A stretch of DNA of 64,000 bases, from assembly GCA_040954595.2 (NCBI GenBank), contig CM082584.2:4402001-4466000 (forward strand). Reading direction: 5' to 3'. Every line of letters begins with the position of its first letter. Position 1 is the stretch's first letter. Below the pieces are notes generated by a model, which ran no database searches, was not told the origin of the DNA, and saw only the letters and a program-made list of their open reading frames with translations. Made by a program: the position numbers and the translations under genes. Shown here in pieces: positions 37,993-47,302 of this stretch. Origin of the DNA: Balanoglossus misakiensis. Lineage: Eukaryota > Hemichordata.

Positions 37993-38210
37993 CTGTGGAG
38001 GCCATTGCAAAAATAAAATTAAAAATACATTAAATGAGAACCATGTGTATTACGTGCCCACACGCATTTCGGCCCATACAAAATCGCAAACTTCGTAACG
38101 TCTCGTTTGCAAACAATTATGCCACATGTTTATTAAATAATATTCCTACGACTCATCAGCCTCTCTATATCTGTTTGATGGACGATATTTTTGGAACACC
38201 GTGACATTTA

Positions 38211-39017
38211 GGCTGCATTCACAAACACCTCTGGAGGGGGGGGGCAGGAGAATTGAGGGGGGGGGGATTTGAAAAAATTGAGGGTATGTAAGGGGGGGAT
38301 TTGAAATAATTTAGGGACTGAAAGGGGGGGACTTGAAAACTTTGACGACTAAATATTTATTTTGAGTCCACAAAAATGCAGTTTCGCGCCCTTTATTTTA
38401 CAAAATTTTCTAATGTGGGAGGGGGACACCCCCTCCCACACCCACCCCCTCCATTCATCAACACCTTTCAATCATTGACTGGTTTATCTAGTGTCCCAGG
38501 TCAGGGGACTTGCCCCCACCCCATGATAACTTTGAGCCCCGACGGTTAAATTTGTCCTCCCTAACATACCGGTCGTTGAGTTAATTTGCTTTTGCCGGGT
38601 TCATTAAAATGCAGCTTTGAGCTCTGTATTTTATAAAATTTTCTTACGTGGGACGGGGACACCCCCTCCCAAACCCACCCCCTTCAATTCTCGGTTTACA
38701 ATGTCTCCCAACACAGAATACACATTCTTAAAAATTAAAAACAATGTTCAGTTTTAATACCCACTGATGAGAGGAAACATCAATTTCAAATTATTTTCAT
38801 GGGAGCGCTGTTTTTCTTTTTTACAATATATTAGATAGATAGGTGATGTGTTTTGCTGTGTGAAAGAAAATGGGGGGGGGGATTTCAAATTTTTAGCAGT
38901 TCGGAAGGGGGGTATTTGAAAATATTTCGGGTTGTGTAGGGGGGCATGTGAAAATTAACGGTAAAAACAATTGAATTCTCCCGCCCCCCCCCTCCAGAGG
39001 TGTTTGTGAATGCAGCC
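38211..39017. mobile_element. Harbinger-type MITE with G-rich terminal inverted repeats, 807 bp
   Basis: Left end GGCTGCATTCACAAACACCT then CTGGAGGGGGG faces a perfect inverted copy ending AATGCAGCC. TTA flanks both sides (38208-38210 and 39018-39020). The interior carries two stretches related to the 553-bp element (ACTTGAAAACTTTGAC..CTAAATATTTATTTTGAG near 38330; ATTCTCGGTTTACAATGTCT near 38687), so the two elements are related. Confidence 0.85.
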
Positions 39018-39108
39018 TTACCGGTATATATAAAGATGCTGACAAATCTCCTAACTGTATGTAAATGTGTACGTTGCAGTGAAGTAAAAGACTTCAAAGA
39101 ATATTGTT

Positions 39109-39432
39109 TAAGCAATAAAACGCCCCCAGCCATGGTATACCACGAGATTTTGACCAGTTCACGACATATACGCACGAGCGATAGCGAGTGCGTATATGGA
39201 GTTGAACTGGTCAAAATCGAGTGGTATACCATGGCTGGGGGTGTTTTATTGCTATTATATTATACCAGTATATTGAAACTTTGCATAAAACATTTTAAAA
39301 AGGCACTTTCTTTGACTATGAGTTTTGCGTGATATATGACTGTGGTATGTGACGAATATATCACAGTCACGTGTCGTGTCTCGACCAATAAAATAGCGTG
39401 ATTTACACCATCAATATACTGGTATAATACAA
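39109..39432. mobile_element. Composite double-hairpin MITE, copy B
   Basis: Same two-hairpin structure as at 23048, with the loop reading GCGAGTGCGTATATGG. Independent insertion site (flank TATTGTTT). Confidence 0.85.
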
Positions 39433-40180
39433 TGTATAATCTACAATATATATACTCGCATTAATGCCTTGACATAGGTAATGCACATCCAGACTGACAG
39501 CAACATGTCTTTCCATAATGTGAAAACGCCATTGATAAACAGCTTTAAAAATAACGTGCGTGTCTGACCATAGAGTAACACATTACTGACGTACCGGCGG
39601 TCGATAGGCCATGTCTGCCACTTGATAACGCCGTGTCTCGATTGACTCTGTTAATAAAGAAAGTAAGAATAGGGGCAACGTTGTACACGGTATCAATCGC
39701 TGTCAAATACTGCAAGGATTTAAATACATGCATATGTACTATTTAATCAGCAAAATTTGGTTGAAATGTTTGGTCTATGTACATTTTACTGTGTTTTACA
39801 AAAAGATATTTTTCTACGAATGAGAACACAGATTGGATGAGGTGTGTGTTTTACAATATACACATGTTGACTGGCCATGAGGGCAACAGCATATACGTCT
39901 GAAACCCTAGGGACTGTGAATCACCCTAACTAAATAATAGCACATGTTAGCGAGGGCAATATCATGATCTTTAGCCTGCTCGAGGGATGGTGATCTCTGA
40001 CCATAATATTGATGATGGCCCCATTTTTCTACATGTATCCCCTGTCTATCATTTGAAGTGGCTACGTATTCATCTATTTTATAGATAGTTTTCACATATG
40101 ATTTAAAACTGAAGCATATTCGGCAAAACATCAGACATTATTTATATCCGCGCATTTTGATTACCACCATGGCCCTTGAA
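39427..40180. repeat. Diverged copy of the same family
   Basis: Contains GACTCTGTTAATAAAGAAAG and GGGGCAACGTTGTACACGG, matching the satellite parts GACGCTGTTATCAGAAAAG and GGAGCAACTTTGTACCCGG. Near 40145 it has TATATCCGCGCATTTTGATT, matching the large segment. Confidence 0.7.
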
Positions 40181-40294
40181 ATCCCGACATTTTCAGTGCA
40201 TGGAATTTAGATCCACACTATATCGCAGACTTAGCAACGTCACACTTACAAAATTATGAGGTATTTACAAAAGTTCACTCAAATTTTTTGTGTT

Positions 40295-40413
40295 AGGAAG
40301 GGGAAGTTACTCAGATTCCCCATGCCTGGAATTGGCTGGGGGCGGTGGTTACTCAAAATATTGGAGTTTCTTATGAAATTCCTCCCCCCCGGCCGTAAAT
40401 AATGACAGCTCCC
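40295..40413. mobile_element. Truncated relative of the G-rich MITEs
   Basis: GTTACTCA repeats and a C-run followed by GGCCGTAAATAATGACAGCT then CCC/TAA give a right end like the other two elements. No matching left end is visible, so the 5' part is lost. Confidence 0.5.
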
Positions 40414-40756
40414 TAAGGAGTAGGCGATATCGGTGGAAGAGTATGTACAAAAACACAAACAATCGATGACTTTTCAGGGTTGGTTCGTGGACGCTTAAAT
40501 CCACAGATTTCTCAATCATATTCGATTCACGCAACTAATGAATACGTATCAAGTTCGGTTTGAGGTCAAGTTGAATTCTGATTGCGCGTGCATGCGCGAA
40601 TAAGTGGTGTTCCTTTTTTCTTAGAATAAATGCATCAGAGTTCCTCTTTGACGAAAAATACTGATCAACGATCAAGTGAGATTCCTTCCGAGTTGTGTGC
40701 ACTAAGCAGACACACTTCAATAATTTGGTTAACATCATGAAAGTCTGATGTTTTCA

Positions 40757-41502
40757 TCTTTTCGCTCAACAAGACTTCTTTGTTGTTGTTTTCTCATTTT
40801 AGTAAAAACACTTCTGTTCTTTGTTCCGGACAATGCTTTTCAATTGGAAACGTCGTATCACGATCGACGCTGTTATCAGAAAAGAAAACAATAGGAGCAA
40901 CTTTGTACCCGGCACACCTATATTCCTTTGTGTAAATTAGCTGTTTCCATGGTGCACTTTAAAAACAAAACAAAACAAAACAAAACAAAACAAAACAAAA
41001 CAAAACAAAACAAAACAAAACATCACTCATATCTTTATTTTAAAATTTCGCTCAACAAGATTTCGTTGTTTTCTCATTTTCGAAAAAACATTTCTGTTCT
41101 TTGTTCCTGACTATGCTTTTCAATTGGAAACGTCGTATCACGATCGACGCTGTTATCAGAAAAGAAAACAATAGCAGCAACTTTGTACCCGGCACACCTA
41201 TATTCCTTTGTCTAAATTAGCTGTTACCATGGTGCACTTTAAAAACAAAACAAAACAAAACAAAACAAAACAAAACATCACTCATATCTTTATTTTAAAA
41301 TTTCACTCAACAAGATTTCTTTGTTTTCTCATTTTAGTAAAAACATTTCTGTTCTTTGTTCCTGACTATGCTTTTCAATTGGAAACGTCGTATCACGATC
41401 GACGCTGTTATCAGAAAAGAAAACAATAGGAGCAACTTTGTACCCGGCACACCTATATTCCTTTGTGTAAATAAGCTGTTTCCATGGTGCACTTTAAAAA
41501 CA
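40757..41502. repeat. Second, short satellite block (3 units)
   Basis: Entered at TTTTCGCTCAACAAGACTTC. The first unit is partial and diverged (an extra TTGTTG); the next has a 10-copy (AAAAC)n run. Several private changes (ATTTCGTTG, TCTAAATTAGC) mark these as older or less homogenised than the main array. Confidence 0.93.
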
Positions 41503-43379
41503 GAACACACCATTGGTTCGAAATATAGTTATACACATTATATCACAATTTGGGATGCAAAATGAAAAAAAATATGAGAGTTCATCATTTTGATTTGTTA
41601 TTCCATATATTTGAACACTATCAATCTTTATATATCGCCGTACCGTGTGCAGTGTCAATTTCTCATGTATATTGTTACAACGTTGGCGACTATTGTGTTT
41701 GAAGACGTCAATTTGTCTTTAACGTTACCATTTGAGAAAAATCCGACAGGGCAGTAAAATTCCATGACAAAATGTCAATAACGGGTATACCCCTAATGAA
41801 CCCCTTGGTTTGAAATACGACATCGTCGCAAACCACGGCCCTTTTACGGCAGCGCTCTGCTCCCCGCAAAAAGGCCGTGGTATAATACGGCCATGTATTC
41901 AGTATTTGGTCTAGGCGCTTTCACAGTACATCCAACAACCAATCAGATTGCTTGTTACATCCCATTCACGCATCTCATTACATCTCATTCTAAACAACAT
42001 GGCGGCTTCCAGTGGCAGTGCTCTGAGTCTGAGTGAGAGCGAAGAAGGTGCACTTTGATTGGCCAGATTATAATGATGTCATCTCATGAATATGCATTAC
42101 CAATATGTTCAAATACCAGCGCGGTACTCCATTTTAACCAGAGTACGTGATTTCGATAGTAAAACGAAAGAAATCCGTAGTCTGGTGGGGCGAGAATGAA
42201 ATACGATTGATTTCCCATTTTTCTCATTTATCTTCATAATGCAATAGTCAACATTGGCAATGCCTTGGATATCTCCTGAAATTCAGTGTCTTGCAGCATT
42301 TTTATCAAGTAATATAATTTATATCCGCGCATTTTGATTACCACCAGGTGTTCGCGTCGCTCCCGAAATCCCATCGTCCGCTCACACGGGTTGTTGCAAG
42401 ACATTGGTGGGCGAAGATGTTTCACGTTTCCGAATTGATAAAATAAATTTGAACTTGGACTCTGTCTCGGTTGTTGCATTGTCTTCGTTCACGTTTTTGT
42501 CATGAAAAGCGATCATAAATTACCTAACTGTTGAAAAATGCGCAGCAAACTAGACTGGGACTTATAAAACTTACCTGCAGTATGTCGACGTCGTCTTAGT
42601 ACAAATCAAATGAGACTTTGTTAACAATAGCACACATTTTATGTACTAGTATCAGTGAGCAATAAATTATCTACGAACAATATGTATATTAATTATTATG
42701 CCACATACCCGATTGGTTACTCCGAAGGATCAACCATTTTATGTAGGGTATCCAAGATCGTTTTTATAGCCCTTTATTAGGAGGAAGTTGATGTAATTAT
42801 ATGTAAGTTTTTGTGGAGTTGACATTTAGAAAAGAGTTGTAAGTACAGGTTTTGAATTTCACCTGATATAAGATTAAATCAATTAAACGTGAAAGGTTAG
42901 TAATACTATAGACTAAAATCAAGCTAAATTTGAAAACTTGCCATCCGTTGGTCCGGATTGGGGGTTGTCGTATTCAAATTAAGGCAGTCGATTCCATGGC
43001 TACATGTACAAACAAATTAAACAGAAATTCCATGGAAACCATGTACACTACGTGCCTACAGATTGTACGCCAAGGTTTTAAATGACTGGTGCCAGGCTAG
43101 TAACAATATGGATGTAAACAAAAACGAGGCAGTATGTGAAGTCAGTTTTATTTAGACCGTTAAATTAGACCGGGTCGCGTTTCACAGCTTAGACACCATG
43201 TCATATGCCTTGCTCCATGTTAATCAAACAAGTAATAAACAAATCGGGCGCAAAGGCCAAGTAGCCGACAAAATATGCAAATGATATGAAAGCTTCTATG
43301 ATGATGATGGGGTGGGGAGCTAGTGGGAGTTGGAGTGGGAACTGCACGGTGCCCTGTGTGTAGTTAGTTGCAAAGTTAC
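41503..43379. repeat. Large tandem segment, copy 7
   Basis: The same segment as at 11609-22597, about 20 kb away and again followed by a sialyltransferase. It is interrupted by a 376-bp insertion (41821-42196) and has about 15 extra bp, AGGTGTTCGCGTCGCTC, near 42345. Confidence 0.92.
41821..42196. mobile_element. 376-bp transposon insertion with ~10-bp target duplication
   Basis: The insertion is absent from copies 1-4 and 6 of the segment; copy 5 lacks part of the surrounding region. TGAAATACGA occurs immediately before (41811-41820) and after (42197-42206); the empty site elsewhere reads TGAAAAACGA. The ends, CATCGTCGCAAACCA and GGTGGGGCGAGAA, are weakly inverted. The interior has a short hairpin CCACGGCC..GGCCGTGG and ACATGGCGGCTTCC. 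A 9-10 bp duplication is typical of Mutator-like elements. Confidence 0.75.
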
Positions 43380-43427
43380 ACTAACTTGCAACTACGATGT
43401 ACAATGTACATGTATGCGGACAAATCC

Positions 43428-43719
43428 CTAGCACATTCTTTTAGCTTCAGGGCTGTACTGTACATCGACCAGGTCGGCATGCTGTGCGTGGAGACAAGGT
43501 TGCGACGAATACCCGTTCATTGTGATTTTGCCCACGCTTCTGGCGTCGGCCGGGCTTCCAATGTTCATTTTCAACGCATGGGGGGGGGGGGGTGATATCG
43601 CGTTTCTTTGTCGGAGCATGCGTCATTGTAGTAATGGCACATGTTGTTTATCCCGTTTTCTGGTAGTATATAGCCGTACACGTCGACCACTTTACATAAC
43701 GGTAGCATTAGTTGAACGC
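43428..43719 (-). CDS. Sialyltransferase copy 2, exon 4 (C13 frameshift)
   Basis: Matches exon 4 of copy 1 except that the homopolymer has 13 C, so the upstream part (VDVYGY, CHYYNDAC) and the downstream part (GKITMNGY) lie in different frames. Confidence 0.8.
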
Positions 43720-43828
43720 CTGTGGGTAAACATTAACATACATCATGAGGCTGATTTCTCCAGCATAATAGGTCATGTTAGGTCAGTTGGTCAGTAGTTC
43801 AGAGGTCACGAGAACCCACCGCCGGCAA

Positions 43829-44163
43829 TTAAGCAATAAAACACCCCCAGCCATGGTATACCACGCGATTTTGACCAGTTCACGACATATACGCACAAGC
43901 GATAGCGAGTGCATATATGGAGTTGAACTGGTCAAAATCGAGTGGTATACCATGGCTGGGGGCCGGTGTTTTATTGCTATTATATTATACCAGTATATTG
44001 AAACTTTGCATACAACATTTTGATAAGGCATTTTCTTTGACTATGAGTTTGGCGTGATATATGACTGTGGTATATGACGAATATATCACAGTCAGATCAC
44101 GTGTCGTGTCTCGGCCAATAAAATAGCGTGATTACACCATCAATATACTGGTATAATATAATA
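43829..44163. mobile_element. Composite double-hairpin MITE, copy C
   Basis: At the position equivalent to copy A, in the intron of the duplicated sialyltransferase, so both descend from one insertion. Small differences (GGGGGCCGGTGTTTT) distinguish it. Confidence 0.85.
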
Positions 44164-44829
44164 TTCGATAACAGCGACGATAGCGAGAGACTTCTAAACG
44201 CTTTGCTCTTCTGACGATACTAGTGAAGAATGACAAAATGACGTGCCGAAATTAAGACTAATCACCACGTTTTGGCGATCGCAATGCCGGGTCGCGAAGC
44301 TCAGCTCTATCGTTCATCGAGTCCAATGTTTACAACAAGCATAAAGTAGTTCCCGTGTATAGGCCGATGCACTCATAGTGATGACAAGGTGATTAGTTTA
44401 CAACGTGCCGTAAGGAAATTGTTATGAGAAAACGATCGGTATATGTGATACATGAATGTGGTTTTTATTAACATTGAATGGAATGGCAAGGGGAATGAAG
44501 CAAAGTTTTTATTTTAACACGTTTTCAAAAGGGACTATTTTATCTCATTTGCATACCACTCGCAAAAAATGCCGGTTTCACTTTACTGGCAACAACGCCA
44601 GTTGTTTGGTACTGTGGATGTACAAACTCATTTCCGTAATGCGGCTGTAGAACAAGGCAAATGGTCATTCTCGGGTTAATTTTGACAAATGCATTTTACA
44701 CGTTCTTTAGGCTATATACATGTAAAGCATAGATTTAATATCGTCAACCTTTGCTTTTGATGATGTGCTCTTTATTAGGAAGCCAACCACGTGTGTCACG
44801 TCCCCTGCTTTTCAAATAAAATTCCTCAC

Positions 44830-45001
44830 CAACGAATCCTGATGAAGGTGTGTGTCCAATAATTGGATTTTCACAGTATTCCTGAATAACGTCCCAGCCT
44901 CGCCAGAGAGATGTCGGATCGATGACGTACATAGTCTTGTCAGGGTGATTTAACCTCCAAGAGATGTACCCCTTCAGAAATTGCAAGCTGTCCCTGTCCC
45001 A
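44830..45001 (-). CDS. Sialyltransferase copy 2, exon 3
   Basis: 172 nt, phase 0 to 1, encoding WDRDSLQFLKGYISW through HTPSSGFVG. It differs from copy 1 at a few residues (WDRD for WARD, VIDP for VINP, CENP for CERP). Confidence 0.88.
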
Positions 45002-45424
45002 CTGACAAATTGAAAAGACGGGGATCATAAAACTATAGTCATTGGTTTTCACTATTGACAGTTTGCCAGGTTCAATATCGTCTTCCGCAGAATATTACAA
45101 TCCAATATATTTAGCTTGACGACACAATAATAAATCGGTAATTTATAACTGTTGCTGCTGTCTTGCTTAATTAGTGGCTTTCTAGGGCGATGAGCAGCAC
45201 ATTATTTAGGGCACATCTACACGCCCCTGATCACTTTATTACTGTGTTGATGTCGGATATTCAGAATCACCCGCGCTGGACAGGAAAAGAAGTATAGGGC
45301 AAACCACCGTCTCTCCACGTGAGGGACCGTGGGCAAACTATACTACTATTAAAGGCCGAAATGACCGTCTAGATTCTTAGCCCACACAGTAAAGAACATC
45401 AACATACATTCCCTTGCAGATTAC

Positions 45425-45636
45425 CTGGTATAGGTTTCCATTAAACGTGGTAGTGTCCCTCCATGCCACGAAAGTAACGTTTGGGGACATATCTTCCGAT
45501 CGGAGCAGCTCTTCCGTGAGTTCGGCTCTTTGTATGATTTGGTTGTTGATGAGTCGAATGGACGTCTTCGTTCCAACGTCGACTGCGAAATCTTTCACTG
45601 GCGCCACATTGAATCTTAACACTGCTTCGTGTGAGT
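45425..45636 (-). CDS. Sialyltransferase copy 2, exon 2 (sialyl motif L, second half)
   Basis: A 212-nt exon from CATTTCCAG to CAG/GTAATC. It encodes [20 protein letters not shown] then [12 protein letters not shown], the classical second half of sialyl motif L, and continues to [18 protein letters not shown]. This is the only intact copy of exon 2 in the window. Confidence 0.9.
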
Positions 45637-45957
45637 CTGGAAATGTCAGTGGCCAAAGTAAGCCAGAAGTGTTACTAGATCCGAAACTCGAAGTCTGTGA
45701 AACTTTGATTTCGCTAAGCTGTAGCACCCATGCATCGGAAACATTGGTTGGGATGTCCACACTATCTGGCTGAAACTTTACCCGTTCCAAGCTATTAACA
45801 GTTTGTGGATGTTAAGGCTGGTACGCAGTTCCTTCTGTCATCCACCAATACACCCATGCGCCAACCCTATCCAACCCAACCCGAACCAATCCAACCCATT
45901 TCAACAATCGCACTAACCATCCACATAATGCCACACTACCCACCCTATTATGCTTAC

Positions 45958-46583
45958 CGATTTCAATTAGAATTTTTCAAACTGCGACCACTTCCAACCA
46001 CCGCGCACGTATCATATTTGGGGACCGACCCAAGGAAATCGGCGACGGGGAAAAACTGCGCCAGGCCGAGTTCTCGTAGTGGGCTGGTATGTTGATCCAG
46101 AACACTGATGAACGCCTTTGTCTGCATCGTACATAGGACATCGGCTGCGTTTTCAGTTCTGTTTGTGTGCACCCGGCAACCGGTGCGGTTTTGGGACTGT
46201 GGATATTTTTCAAGAGATTTGTTGAACATGTTCTCATAGTGCTCCAGGTACGACCTTATTATCTGGTTCGGGTTGTTCAGTGCTGTATCGAGGTTCTTGA
46301 TGGTGGTGGCCTGCCTGCCGGGTATAAACGCAGCTGAGACGACTTCGCTGACCAAACCTTGGGATTTGCGCATATGAGAATGTTTGTTGAGACTCTGTCC
46401 AACAGACGGCTGCGCACACTTGTCCGATATACTCCTTTCAGAATGATCTGTCATCGCAAAAATCAAGACGAAGCCCAGGCAAACTAGAAATCCAAGTCGT
46501 TCCAGAGTGGCACGTCTAGTTCTGAATGTCCGCCGAGTTGATATGTTCGGCATAGCGAGGCAAAGCCTTAGCCTATATGGCAA
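45958..46583 (-). CDS. Sialyltransferase copy 2, exon 1 (8-bp deletion)
   Basis: 626 nt, against 634 in copy 1. Protein is nearly identical to copy 1 (LGFVLIF for LGYVLIF among few changes) until the deletion, where the frame meets TGA in place of FGSEI. Confidence 0.85.
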
Positions 46584-46680
46584 AGTTGCTGGAACTGTGT
46601 TGGCAATGCAGTACCTATCCCAATAGTGATCTGTAAGAAGTATTTATTTCATTTTCTAAAACCGGGAGAGGAACAGTATA

Positions 46681-46828
46681 CACATGATGACTGACAATGA
46701 GGGCAACAGTGTATTTTGATGACCGAGGGCGCTGCTAGTCACAACTAAAACAGTCTTGTTTTGGTGTGACTGGCAGTCCCGAGGTCATCAAAAATAAACT
46801 GTTGCCCGAATATGACAGTCATCATGTG
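46681..46828. mobile_element. Foldback element upstream of sialyltransferase copy 2
   Basis: CACATGATGACTG at the left faces CAGTCATCATGTG at the right, and the inner arms GAGGGCAACAGT / ACTGTTGCCCG and TTTTGATGACC / GGTCATCAAAA also pair, giving a hairpin of about 148 bp. Part of one arm resembles 39845-39895. Confidence 0.8.
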
Positions 46829-46987
46829 TTTTATAACACACCAACACGACACACACCACATCCAGGCAACAATACCGGGCAGAAACCGATTGAACTGAAG
46901 CCTTAGGGAACAGTTCGAAATGACTAAGGTCACGTGACGGCGTATTGACGAATCACGATCGAGGGTTTGCTGCATGGTGTGTTATAA

Positions 46988-47302
46988 TTAAGCAATAAAA
47001 CACCCCCAGCCATGGTATACCACGAGATTTTGACCAGTTCACGACATATACGCACGAGCGATAGCGAGTGCGTATATGGAGTTGAACTGGTCAAAATCGA
47101 GTGGTATACCATGGCTGGGGGTGTTTTATTGCTATTATATCATGCCAGTATATTGAAACTTTGCATAAAACATTTTAAAAAGGCATTTTCTTTGACTATG
47201 ATATATGACTGTGGTATATGGCTAATATATCACGGTCACATGTTGTGTCTCGACCAATCAAATAGCTTGATTTACACCATCAATATACTGGTATAATATA
47301 AT
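46988..47302. mobile_element. Composite double-hairpin MITE, copy D
   Basis: Third independent site of the family, with intact first hairpin; the second hairpin lacks GAGTTTTGCGT and carries several substitutions. Confidence 0.85.

Larger units (their letters stand above)
43428..46583 (-). pseudogene. ST6Gal-type sialyltransferase, copy 2 (frameshifted)
   Basis: Exons on the minus strand: exon 1 46583-45958, exon 2 45636-45425, exon 3 45001-44830, exon 4 43719-43428. All four exons are present with good splice sites and matching phases: exon 1 ends G, exon 2 begins AC to give Asp in motif L, exon 2 ends in phase 0 after NLYQ. Lesions: exon 1 lacks 8 bp (GGATCCAA on the plus strand) just before its donor, producing a TGA after SLKNSN; exon 4 has a run of 13 C instead of 14, shifting the frame within motif VS. 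These differ from the lesions of copy 1. As read, the copy cannot make a full enzyme, though homopolymer length may be a sequencing error. Confidence 0.85.

Noticed and set aside
45414-45773. Plus-strand frame of 119 codons
   Set aside because: Antisense of sialyltransferase exon 2.
45636-45790. 5' extension of the exon 2 frame of sialyltransferase copy 2
   Set aside because: The CATTTCCAG acceptor gives the Asp of motif L in phase; the extension is open intron sequence.
39000-47296. Repeated frames with MVYHEILTSS and WYTMAGG on both strands
   Set aside because: They are translations of the palindromic MITE, so similar peptides appear on each strand.
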